Assembly (NCBI GenBank): GCA_033064195.1
Contig: JARBJD010000345.1
Location: forward strand, 1-64,000
Source: Blattamonas nauphoetae
Taxonomy: Eukaryota; Preaxostyla; Oxymonadida
DNA length: 64,000 nucleotides
Direction of reading: 5' to 3'
Position 1 is the first letter of the stretch, and every line of letters starts with the position of its first letter. The notes beneath the pieces were generated by a model, which was given only the letters and a program-made list of their open reading frames with translations, made no database searches and was not told the origin of the DNA. The position numbers were made by a program, and so were the translations under genes. Of the stretch, positions 31,901-44,300 are shown one piece after another.

Positions 31901-34790
31901 ACAACGGTACGAATGCCATCAGAAAACTTCACTCTCACTCTGAAGACAACTCAAACGCCAACTGAAACCGTATCTCTCACCATCACTCCCACTGACGTCT
32001 CCGCTGGCTTCATTCTTGTTGAAGTGTACGAAAAGACAGACACTCTGAAATATGGAAAGGAATATGCAGTTAATGAAATGAAAAGTTCATCAGTCGTCGC
32101 AGTTGTCACTACACCGTGTTTCATCACTCCAGCTGAACCCATCCGAATCACAGAAGCAACCTGCTCGCTGGGAGGAGATCAACAGAAGTCAGCACTCGTG
32201 ACACTGACAGGAGTGAAGTTGGGAGGAGGCAAGGACTTCAAGGTGACAGTTCGAAAGATGGTTGGATCGACACTAACTGGTGGTGAGATTGTGCTGCCTG
32301 GAACACTCTCTGGTGGATCTTCATCGACCACTCACATCCACGATGTCGTGATCTTTGGAACAGCCAATCCTTTGCTCTCATACGAAACGAAATATCTGAT
32401 CACGAAGTTCACAGTTGATGGCGAAGTCTCTGTTGTGGATGCCGATGTGACTTTCTCAGTTGATCCTGAACCAGCTCGCCTGACGTCTCTCGAATCTGTT
32501 CTTCAATATTCGTCAGACGAGAAGAATGCGACGATCGCTCTTTCAGGGATTGGGATGGTTGGCGAGTACACTCTCACACTCTCTGTGAACTCCAGTGCAT
32601 CAGTCAACGTCACTCTCGATGTCACATTCGATGCAGAAGGAAGTGGAATCGTGACTGCTGTTCTGTTCGACTTGTCAGATCCACCTGTCGTCGATCTCTC
32701 GTACAGCACGCGATACGAAGTGGTTGGTGTGAAACAGGAATCGACTCCAATATTCTACGAGAATGGATTGGTCTTCACCACAATGCCTGTCACTCGTCGT
32801 CTCCTCTCCGTCAGCATGAGTAATTATGTGGTCGGAATGGACTTTTTGGACCTCTCGTTCGATTCGATTGCTCTTCCAAGCGAAGCCACCTTCTCACTAA
32901 CATTAGAGTCTGTCCATTCTGATGCAACGACACCTCATCGGAAAGTGATCATTCTCGAAACAGATCAATTTGGACAACTCACACCCCACCGAGCTCAACT
33001 GTATCCGTTTGAGACAGAAGCAGAAAAGAAGAAGGGACAACTGAAATATGGCACGGAATACAAAGTTGTGAGCATCACAGAAAGTTCGACGCTGATCCAT
33101 TTTGAAGACGTCGCAACCCGAATCCAGACACCGACTGAACCAGCTCGCATTGTCGGAATCAAATCAAGGCAGTTGAACAAGGAACGAACAAAGATGATTG
33201 TTTCCTTCGAAGGCCGCGCACTCAGCTCTCGATCGGGAAAGGTGAGTCTTATGAGTGGAAGCACAAGTTTGGAGTGGTTGTCGGATGTGGTTGTCAATCA
33301 AACTCACTGCACAGCGGAGTTCGCAGTTGCAAGCGACGATTTATGAACTGACACTGAACACGAACATCACACTGAGTGTGACATTCACAACATCGACAGA
33401 AGGAACTTCAAATGAAGTGTCAATTGGAGAGAGTGGAATCTTGAAACACAGTTCATCTTACACAATGACGTCTCTCGAACCGACGAATGCGGTGGATGGA
33501 AAGATCCTTTTCGAAGCATCTCTCTCGTTCACAACCGGAGACAACAGAGTTGTGGATGTAGTTGTGTCTGAAGGAGGATCAAACAGAACGGATGAATGTG
33601 GAGCATTCTCTGCTCCGTGTGGATCGATTGCGATTGGATGGAAAAGAGGGCTCGAACTAGAAGGATCCGAAGGTCTAGTCATCCACATTTTGAGATCAGT
33701 GAGATTTGGAGACCGGCTTTCGGTTGGACTGAAGACTCTGTTACTTCAGGGTCTGTTTGATGGAAAGAGTCGAGTAGTGGTGGACGATACTCTGCCGCTA
33801 AAAGGAAAGGAGGAAGGGGTTGTGGTGGTCTCAGGAGGGTCAGTGCAAATAATAGAACTAACACTGTGTCTGGGACGCCCTTCGCTGCTTGGAGAGAAGA
33901 AAGCAGGATCTGTTGTGAGCGGGTTTGGAGAGTGTGTGTTTGAAGCTGTTCGAGTGGTGGAGAGTTGGGAGGGAGAGGGGGTTGGGGTGGGAATGGTGTT
34001 GTGGTCGGGAGGATCGCTTCGGCTGACGGAGATTGAGATGAAGTCGGTTTGGATGGAGTCTGAAATGACACTTGTTGAATGCCGTTCGAACACGAATGAA
34101 GTGACGCTCGAAATGGAAGACTGTGTGTTCATCGATGTGGAGACTCGAGACGCGGGACTTGTGTCATTCTCGTCAACACTGAAGTTGTCACGAATTGACA
34201 TGCAAAGATGTGTGTTCATTTCAACGAATAGAAATGAGACAAGAGGAGGAGAGCGGACGGGATTGATAGAGATTTTGACGTGGCAAGAACGGACAGAAAT
34301 CAGAAAATGTGTGTTCTCGGATTGTGGGACACTTTGGACAGAGAGTGGAGGGAGGAAGAAGGGAGGAGTGATGGTTGTTTCAGTGTGGAGAGAATCAGCT
34401 TTGGATCGGAAGGAAGTGCGAATTCTTGACTGTGTTGTGATGAACAGCTCGCCATTGAGAGAGTCGGAAGGAGAGAGGATGAGTGGGGGAGTTGTTGTGT
34501 GGAGTGAGGGGAAGGGTCAAGTTGTGGTTGATGTTGGTGGAAGCTGGTTTGAGGAGACTCGCGTTTCGAAGCAAGATTTGGAACGAGACTCGATTGGAAT
34601 CCCGATTGTGTCGCGGAAGCGGAAGATTGTGCACTCTTTGTCGTCGGATGAACCAACAGGACTTGTTGTGAGTGGAGGTGGTTGTGTGCCTGTGATTGTG
34701 CGTCGTGGATCATCGTTCAGCGGATGCTCCCTTCGCGTGGAGAGAAGACAGACTGAAACAACGACTCAACAAAACAACAACGACCTCTAA
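28909..34790 (+). pseudogene. Beta-helix/Ig-like-repeat surface protein gene, decaying, no kinase tail
   Basis: The gene starts with a signal peptide (MNRLLIVIPLLLSTLSHFATS). It then has a beta-helix domain with GGGAILV and DGGAIRF turns to about 30.6 kb, then six to seven tandem Ig-like units of about 100-115 residues (30.9-33.4 kb). Each unit runs from PxEPxRI through LxGxxL to LKYGTEYxV. A second beta-helix follows, entered by ECGAFSAPCGSIA, to 34,790. Breaks: an in-frame TGA at 30,205-30,207, after which the same frame continues HPFSVSDSSFTECSA; a frame change near 30,620; another near 33,335. Unlike the other copies here, it ends without a membrane helix or kinase-like tail. It may therefore be 3'-truncated or a secreted variant. 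The few breaks over 5.9 kb point to recent inactivation or to assembly indels. Confidence 0.7.
31222..33450 (+). repeat. Tandem Ig-like (IPT/TIG-like) coding repeats
   Basis: Unit starts with the pattern PxEPxRI or close variants occur at about 31,222, 31,530, 31,830, 32,130, 32,464, 32,785 and 33,130, spaced 300-345 bases apart. Each unit ends with (L)xYGTEYxV-type strands. The fold call is inferred from strand pattern and spacing. Confidence 0.55.
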
Positions 34791-35361
34791 TCAGCCATCT
34801 GCAACAGACGATTCTTCTTTTCCTCCCACCACTCGACACACCAGACTTCGAACAAAAGCATTCACCCCGTGTTGAATTGTCTGTCGTTTTCTTTCATAAT
34901 ATTCTCAGAATCCTCTCTCTTTATTCACACATAATTTAGCTCTCTCCATTCAATCATCTTCATTCAACCGTCTTCATTCAGCATTATTCATCGTTCTTTT
35001 CGAATGAATAAGATCGCATGTTGTCATCGTCTCCCACCAATCGATAGAATCACCTGTCTCGCTCTCACTCAACTCAAGCGAAAGCAAAACCTTCTGTGAT
35101 CATTCTTTCAGTCTCACAACGTACTCTCGGAGCATAGTCTGGTTTTATCAACTGTATTTGTTTCATTTGTTCTCACTTCGTCATGTGTCTTGAGTTTGGT
35201 TGTCTATACAAGTTGTCCGATAATCTACGGTTCCAATATCATCTCTTCGGATATTATCACACTATGAACTCGAAACAAACAACCTAATCGCTCATCTCTT
35301 TTGTGCTTTTGTTTGTTCATGGGTTGATCGAACATCCATTACTCAAGAGGAGGTGCAAATC
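34791..35361. other. Intergenic, upstream of giant receptor gene
   Basis: About 570 bases with no gene. Presumably holds the promoter of the 35,362 gene, but I cannot point to an element. Confidence 0.5.
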
Positions 35362-38300
35362 ATGATTTTACTACTCCTAGGCGCCTATATCTGTTGTTGC
35401 GACACCCTCGACGAGAGAAACCCATCACATCGTTCTTCATGGTCTCTTTCACGCAATCATCCATTCGATCTTCGTTCAACAGTTGCAGAACACATCTTAA
35501 GGCATTTGAAAACAGAAACTATCTCAGAAATCGATTTAGGAGGGTATTTCTCGTGCTCAGATTTTGAAATGGATCATGAGCTGATTTTATTCCGAGGGGC
35601 GGAAAACACCACCATTTTCACGGACTACAAAAGCGGGTCGGCCTCGAATCTCTTCAGAATGACCAATTCGACCACCAAATTCCACCAAATCTGTTTTAAC
35701 ATGATGAAAGGACAAGACCAAATGAGCCTATCACACCCATCAAATCACGTTCTCAACTTGGTCTCATGTGCTCAAATTGCCAACGCAATCTTCTCAGCGA
35801 ACAAATGTCAGTTTATATTCGACGGAACGACGAGCCTTTTCCTCCTCACGTCCCCATCAACCTCTGAGAGCTTCCAAGTGAACAGTGTCGTTCTCAGTTC
35901 CTGTCTTTTCGAAGTATTTGGTTACACAATGAGATATTTTTGCCAAATCGATCCAATTGCAGCAGGTCCGATCCACAACACCATTTCCATCACATCAAGT
36001 CATTTAAACGATCTCGCAATTGATTCACCATCAGGGCTTGCCGTCTCACCAATCAAAGATCCCAGAAATACCATCACCACAAGTCTGGTCAGTCTTCGAC
36101 TGAACAACCTCACGCGAAGTGAAAGGAATTGTTGTTTTGACGTTGATCTGAAGCCGCTCACCGAACGAGTGACCAACTGTGTTCTCGAAGGAGTGGTCGA
36201 TGGTCTGGAAGGGACGGTGACTGCTCCCCTCTCCACATCTCACTCTTTCCTCTGTTTGAATTCGTCATTCTCTCAAATCATGAACTCCGCCCAACACGAG
36301 CACAACACTTCAAACTTCACACACGTCGGGCAGACGTACAACGCTGACGTAGTCTCAGAACGATTCAACCTGACTCATCAAACCACGCCTGTCATCTTCA
36401 TCGGCTGCACAATCACCTCCACAAACCCACCCAAAAGCTTTATTTTCATCTCCATGACGAATCATTCAGAAGATCTTACGATCTCCAATTGCACCTTCAG
36501 CGTAACAACCACATCATCCATCGATGTTCGCATAGTTTATTTTCAGCCAGCTGTGGGGTCGTTCCCCACTCTCATTGTGGACAAACTGAAGGGTGAATAC
36601 AGCGCGACCGACAGTTCTCCCAATTCGCTGTCACTCATCCATGCCGCCCGATCTGTCACTGCCCACATCACAGGCTCGAACTTCAGTTCACAAGCTGACT
36701 CAAAAAGTTCGCGACCACTCCAATTCTCAGGCGGGACTTTCATTCTTCACATCTTCGGATGTGTCTTCTCAGATGCGATGACCGCTGGAGGTGGAGGAGT
36801 CATCGCCGTTGGGAATGGAGGCGAACTGATCATGTCTGATTGTCTGATGGAAGGTAATCAGGTCACGGGGAATGGAGGGTGTGTGTCTATCGGTCGACAG
36901 TGTGTCTCATTTCATCGCTGTGTGATGAGGAACAACAAAGCCACACGTGGTGGAGTACTCACGTCATCTGGGTTGACTCTGGGAGTGTGGGAGGACTGCG
37001 CCTTCGAAGCCAATGTCGCCACAGAGGGACAGCACTTCAGCGGGAACGATATGGTGAATAACGCTGGATTGAGTACTTACAACCCTGAGTTGATCATCGG
37101 CTGCACGTCGACATCAGCCTCTCCGAAGATCAGTTATTACACGTCTGCCACGTCAAATGGAGTCCATCCACACGAAGACATCATCTTTCCACATCCTTCC
37201 ACAAAATCCGAGTATGATCAGAAGCTGGCAGTGGATTTGGATGGAAGCGGAACAACGTGCTCAGATGAGATGCCGTGTCAGACGATCAGTTCGGCTTTCA
37301 CTATTTTAAGTCCAGCAGGTCGAAATCGGATTTTAGTTGGAACGGGAGCTTTCTCAGACTCTGCTCACGCTCTCTCCGGTTCCGTGGAGTTGGTCGGAAA
37401 TGGATGGATTCGCGATTCTTCATTCTTCACCACACTGACGACAGCAGGAATGAAAGTTGGAGGAGGAGGAAACATCACACTCCGGTCGATGACGCTCCTT
37501 CCTTCCACAGACACCACAGTTGTTGCTTCGATGGACGAAGAGGGCACACTTCGATTCTCGTTCATCGGAATTGATCTTATCTCGTCTCACGCAACTTCCT
37601 TGGTTTCCATCTCGAAGGGTATTACCACGCTCTTCCGCTGCTGGTTTGACCAAGTCACTCTGGCGAACTCAGCCTTCGTGTCAGTCTCTGGCTCTGCATC
37701 TCTAAATCTTCATGGCACTTATTTCATGTTGATCCGTCGAGAAAACGGAGATGGAGCGAGCTGCATCGATTCAGAGTCGACAGGTGCCATCTCATTCGAA
37801 ACATCTGACTTTGGGAATTGTTCGTCGTCAGGAAAGGCTGGAGTGCTCCATCTGAAAGGGAAGGATGGTGCTGGCTCCATCTCGTTCAAAAAGACGTATT
37901 TCTACAACAACGAAGCCGGACAGAGCTCGCTCACCACGAACGGTTCGTTGATCTTCGCCAACGACATCATTCTGGATGGAATTGCCACAAACCAGATTTC
38001 TGCAACATCCCTCCAGTCAATCAGCCATCAGATAAGCTTCATTCGCCTCGGGATCCCTGTTCGTCTGTCTCCTATCGCCCAGTTCGGCTATTCCGCTGAT
38101 GGGATTACATTCACACTCGCCGGAAAGTATTATCAGGGCATTCCGATCTCCCAATTCTCCTCAATCAAAATAATGACAGAGGATACATTCAAGTATTGCA
38201 CATCAGTTTCTCCGATCATGCCTCGGGTCACTCTGCTTCTCGACCCACTTCTCGCTGAGGACGTGGATGTCCATTGGAGAACAGCTGTTCTCCAACCATC

Positions 38301-41300
38301 AACCTCAGCAGAGACAATTGTGAAGGTCGGACAGAATGCTACATTTGGGATCAGGGAAGGGTCACTCACTTTCGTTGAGCTTCCCACTGTCGTTCCATTT
38401 GTCGTTCTACATTCAACAGGGCTTTTCGAACTTCGCTCCGAAACCTGGACGTTCACTTGCGACACCACTCACATCTCTGTTCCTCTGTTTTCGGTGTCAG
38501 CTGGACAGATTAGAATCGAAACCTGTGAGCTCCAGGCTGGTCTCTCGTTTCTGGGATATTCAATGATGGAAGCAACAGGAGGGACAATAAGACTCCTCCG
38601 CACCGCCTTCAAACGGATCACAACCACAGAAAACGGAAGTGTTGTTCATTCCACCTCCGCCACAGTCAACATCGACAGCTGCTCATTCGAAGAGTGCTCT
38701 GCGAAGAACGGGGGAGTAGTGTGGTTCGAAACCTCTGGATCACACTTCCTCCAAGTTTTGCACCCGCCGACATCTCCCTTCTCCGCCACATTTCTAAATT
38801 GTGGAGCGAGTGAGAAGGGAGGCGTTCTGTGCGTGGAAGGAACCACATCTCTCCCCAATCCCATCCGCTTCGCCACCAATTCAGTGAACCACGCTCGCTT
38901 TGCCGGAAGTTGGAGTGGGAGTGTTGGGAAGGATGTGTATGTCGGAAAGAGTGTGTTCGGATCGAAGCCCACATCGGACATTCTGAAGTTCGGAGGAGGA
39001 TCGTACAGCGACTGGCATCACGTTGAGATTGAGGGGCGAGGGGCAGATGAAGACGAACTGAAAGATATTGGATTTCTGATCCCTCTTCCGATTGTCTCTG
39101 TGAATGGGTCAGTGAAGGAACTGACAACAGGATTGAGTGGGAAGGACGAGGAAGCGTGTAAATGGACATCGTCGTTCTGTGCGACACTTGGATTTGGGAT
39201 TGGAATTCTGAAGTCGAAATACAATGGTGAGAACATTGAAATGGGAGTTCAGTTCGTGTGGAACATGACATACACTGAGAAGCCGATGATTGTTTCAGAC
39301 CAGAATGTGGTTCTGACAGGAACAACAGCGAAGGATCTGTCGAAGAGCAACACGACACGAACGATTGTGAAGATGGACACGTCCTCCACAGCCGGCTCTC
39401 CTCTTTTCACGATCACCAACCACGCCATCCTCTCCGTATCGAACATCGATTTCTTCCTCAAACCAGAAAACGGCCTGTTTGCGATGGATCCGACGGGTGA
39501 CACTTTGAAGATCGAGAATTGTGGGATGATCGCATCGTCTGGCTCGGTGTCGTCTGAAAGTGTGATGTCGGTGGCCGGAGGATCAGTTTGGATGAAAGAC
39601 ATCTCACTGAACACGTCTGCCACTGGAAGAAGCACCTTCGCCTCTCCACTGATTTATGTGAACTCTAAAGCAGGTCCCATCATCCTCCAAAGTATCTCTT
39701 TCTCGAACATTGCAATCTCTGACTCTTCTTCGATCGTCTCCATTGTCACTCAATTCGCAGTTGTGCTGACAGACGTCACCTTCGACGACTGCCTCGTGTC
39801 GTCCAACGACAGCCATCTCGTCTTTCTCGAAGGAACAGATTTCCTCAATCAGATCATCCCCTCCTGTTGGGAAGGATCGTTCTCTTCATCAACGTCACTC
39901 AAAGATTTCTGGGGGAAGGACTCGTCTCTGTCGTCGTCAGAAGATTGGAAAGAGTCATCGCTCCTGTTTTATCTCTTCCCACCTGAAACAGTCATTGTTC
40001 TGAACAAAGATGCAACGAATCCCAGTCATCATCCAAACTGTGGGTCAGTTCTTCTCTCCTGTCAGTCCCTCAACAGTGCTTTCTCCTCGCTGCGAGACAC
40101 AATTCGAGGTGTATCGATCGAAAGTGAGGCTGACCTGACAGAGAAGATTATCGTGACATCGTCGTGTTCTTTCATCGCCTCTTCTTCGATTCATGTCCTG
40201 AAAATGGCTGAAACAGGTTCGACTGAAGTGAATGGTCCTGGAGTCACGCTCTCCATCAACAAACTCGAAATCAAATGCCTTTCGTCGAGTTCAGTATCGT
40301 CACTTTTCTCGGTTATGTCTGGAACTCTGGAAATGGAGGGATGCGTGATTGGTTCATCGTCATCTCTGTCTCCTCTAAGACTCCCTTCATCAATGACCTC
40401 TCTCGTCGAAGTCGGTTCTTCTGGCACAGTCTCCTTCGTTGCTTCTTCCATCACTCATTCTGTGTTTACCAATCCATCAAAAGGAAGCAGCCTCATCGTT
40501 CAGAAAGGAGGCTCGATCACACTCGACACATCTTCGTTCATTTCGAATGTTCTCTCGAGTGGTATCGGAAGTCACGTATTGGTCTTCGGTGATTCTTTCC
40601 CGTCCATTGCCGAAAGTGAAGTGATGCAGCGTCTCAAACCAACCCTCCCAAGTTCTGGCTTCTTCTCGTCCGAAGAACGGAATCGGCTCGCTGGCTGTGT
40701 CGATGGGGAAGTTGATGGAATTCTCTTTGAATGGTATCCTGCCAACGTTGGAGAACAGCATGTTCGGACGGGAGGAGTGAACCATCTGAAGGGAGGACAC
40801 TCTGCTCTTCCTCAACTGACCATCAAGTTTGGCATTTCTCAGTTGGGTAGTGATGGGTCGATCATTCTTGACTCCTCTCTCTCATTTGGCGAAACAGTCG
40901 CTTTTCCAGACTCAGCCATCGAAATCACTACCAGTCCCGTTCAGAACGACCGAAAGGAGATTTTCGTTGGAAGCGGAGGGCACTTCTCGGTCGAGCATGG
41001 CCATCTCACCCTCGCTTCTCTTTCATTCTCCACAACAATCCCCGCCAGTTCGTTCATCGCTATCTCTAATTCCGGGTCGTTGTCCATTTCGACTTGCTCA
41101 TTCGTCGGTTTCTCCACTCTTTCGTCAGGACCTGTGCTGTCTGCTTCGCTTGGCTCAACAAACACTCTTTCCATCGTCAACACCGAGTTCTCAGATTGCA
41201 GCTCAGAGATGGATGGCGGTGTGATTGCATTGACACTTTCGCAATCCACAAAATCATCTCAACTCGAAATCAAGGCATCATTCTCATCGTGTTCATGTGG

Positions 41301-44300
41301 AGACACCAAACACGGAGAGTGGATCCATGTCGCTGGACATAACCTCGCCCGTCAAATTCTCCCATCCAACTGGGAAGGCCATCCTACCACTTTCGGAGAC
41401 GAAAACGAACATACTGTTTGGGGAACAGACTTGTCAGTCACTGGAACCTTCTTCGCCTCGTACACTCTTCTCGTCCATCTTTTGGAGCGCAAGGAGGAAA
41501 CAATTTTTGTGAACTCTCTCGGACAGGATGCGATTGGTTGTGGATCGACGAAATACCCGTGTAAGACAATCTCGTCGTCACTCAGCCATCTTCTGAATGG
41601 ATCCTCGTCGCAGCTCGCCCTTCAAAACTCGTCGGTACTCTCGTCCACAATCGAGAACAAATGGAATGACCTCCAGATCTGTGGAACCGTTGAAGAATGG
41701 CAAGATGTCGATGTGTCTGCCACTGGTCGCATCTCAGTACCAACTCTGCAACTGTCTCTCTCTTTCCTGTTCTTCACAACGAGCGAACCCTCTCTAGACC
41801 ATTCCCTCGTTTCGATCACTGGCACAGGCTCGCTCAAAGTTGGCTCCTGCTCATTCTCTTCCTTCCGCACCACTGGAAGTGGATCGATCGTGTCTGGCAC
41901 CCTCTCATCATCGTCGCTGCTCCATCTGACCAGCACTTCGTTCTCCACCTGCTCGGCCTCTGGAAATGGAGGAGTGATTTCGATCATTTGCGACGAAGCA
42001 GTGTCTTCGTCGTCGCTCATTTTGGATTGCTCGTTCGATGCTCTCTGCTCGTGTGGAATCGACTCGAAAGGCTATTGGGTGTTTCTGGACGGATTTGGTT
42101 TCGAGGATCTGATCTCTGCGCCGAATTGGTTGTCTGTCTGTTCGAGTCTGACGTCTCCGGAAAACGATTCGGTGCTTTACGGCATTGATCGCAAAGAGCC
42201 TGTAATCTCTTCCTTCCACTCGCTCTCGCTTCTCTACTATCTTCTTCCATTCCGCTCATCGACAGTCTTTGCTGGATCATCAGGACGAGACTCGAATGGA
42301 TGTGGACAGGAAGAAAGAATGTGTCGACGACTTGAAACAGCACACTCTCATCTGTCTGGAACCGCTGACTTCGATCTCTTCGTTGTCGGTTCTGCTTCTC
42401 TCACCACACCACTCATCTTCACTCCGAATGACCTCCAGCTGAGACCGAAATCAGGACGCGAGACGATCCACGTGGAAGAAGAAGGGAGATTCGAAGACGG
42501 GGACATGGCAGGGAACCACCTGCTGTCGATTCATCGGATTACGTTCAACCTCAACACTGCGACGTGCTCGACTCTGTTCAAAACAGGAGTGGGGCAGCTC
42601 GCTCTAACATCCTGCTCGTTTGAGAAGGACAGTCCATTCGATCTGGAAATTATGAATCTGGTTGGCGGAGAAGTGAGCATCGAAAACACAACATTCATCT
42701 CAGCATCATTCACCAGAACTCCCTTCGTGTTCTCGTCGTTCACCTCCGTCGAGTTTGAGAAAGTGAGATTCGAGCGCTGTTCCGGCGAAAGGTTTCTGGA
42801 AGCAAGTGGAAGTGGAGAGAACAGCAAACTGTCGTTTGACTCGTGCCATTTCTCAGGAAAGGTGGACATTGTTCAACCACACACCAATTCAGATGAGATC
42901 TGCACGTGGTCGACAGGAATGATCCGACTGACCAACACATCGACCACATTTCGGTCTGTGGACTTCACAAACGGGAGAGGAGGGATCAGACAGGAAGGGG
43001 GATGGTCGTACTTGACAAACACGACCTTCTCAAATCTGTCACCTTCTCATCACCTCTTCCCGTCTGCTCGACGAAATGTTTTCTGCTCTGGGAATGGGAC
43101 AGTTGTTGTGTATGGCGACAGTTCGGAAGGGAAGGACTTGTGGATTGGAGGGACAGACTGCTCGATCAATAACGGCACAGAAACACTCCTCTCTCCATTT
43201 TTCATCCCGACTCTTGATTCGTCTCAAAGCAAGTCAGAACAGAACAAGAAGAAGCAGACCTTCTCACTCCTGATTTCTGGTACAATGTTGATACCATGTG
43301 GACTGTCTCTGGAAATCGTCGAAGAGAAAGGATCAACCTCTGATCCTTCAGCAGTTCCTCTCCTTCTTTCCGAATCGACCACAACGTCATTCAACGAGAC
43401 CACAATCACACTCGAAGTGTCCCAATCCTCTCTCGAAAAAGCTCTGAATTCGTCGCTGGAGTGGAGTGGGCGATTGATGTTCGGAGTAGGAATGCGGACA
43501 GCAGACAAGTTCCGAGTGAAAGTGAGCCGAATTGAAGAGAAGAAGTCACAGGCGAAACAAGCCGTGAGTATCATCGTCCCGATCGCTGCTTCTCTTCTCG
43601 TCATGCTCTTCCTCCTCCTTCTCATTCTTCTCCTCGTCCGCCGCCATCGCAAGAAGACGAAAGAATCGCTGGCATCTCAGAAGGAACTTGACCACATTGA
43701 AGAAGACGGGGATGGAATCAAAATGGATGTATTCGGCGTCGACCTGCACGAGAAGTGGACTGGTGACATCATCAAACCCGATCAGTCCACTCGCTCCGGA
43801 ATCGAGACATTCAACGACGAGACAGTTCGAGAAGCAAGCGAGCCTTCAGAGCGTTCTTGTCCGAGCGACAGGAATGGAGTGGGTGGGCGAATGGTGGAAG
43901 CGATGAAGTGCGATGGAGAGTTCGCGACGAGTGTTGTTGCTCGGACTGACACGCTGTTTGATCGGCTTCATTCGGAATCGAAGAAAGAAATGAACAAGCG
44001 AGCGATTCTGGTGGAGCTAACGAAAGCGCTTCAGAAGCTGAGGATCACACTGCCTGAAGCAGAAGCACTGACTCACCTGTCTTCGCATTGGGTGATGTTC
44101 GACAAAGATGGGCAGATGTTGTTGCAGGTGAAACGGGAAAAAAACAAAATAGTTCAACCCCACCATTCTCACCACTCCCTCCAAAAACCGATCCTCCACC
44201 CTCCGCAGCAGGTTGGGTCATTCACCTCTTCTTTGAACTTGAACAACTCTTCTCCTCACCCATCCCAAAACCAGCCTCGGGAATCTTTTTTTCGCCTCGC

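Noticed and set aside
33679-34713. Minus-strand frames opposite the 28.9-34.8 kb gene
   Set aside because: They are Pro/Ser/His/Gln-rich shadows of the plus-strand coding sequence with no independent motif.
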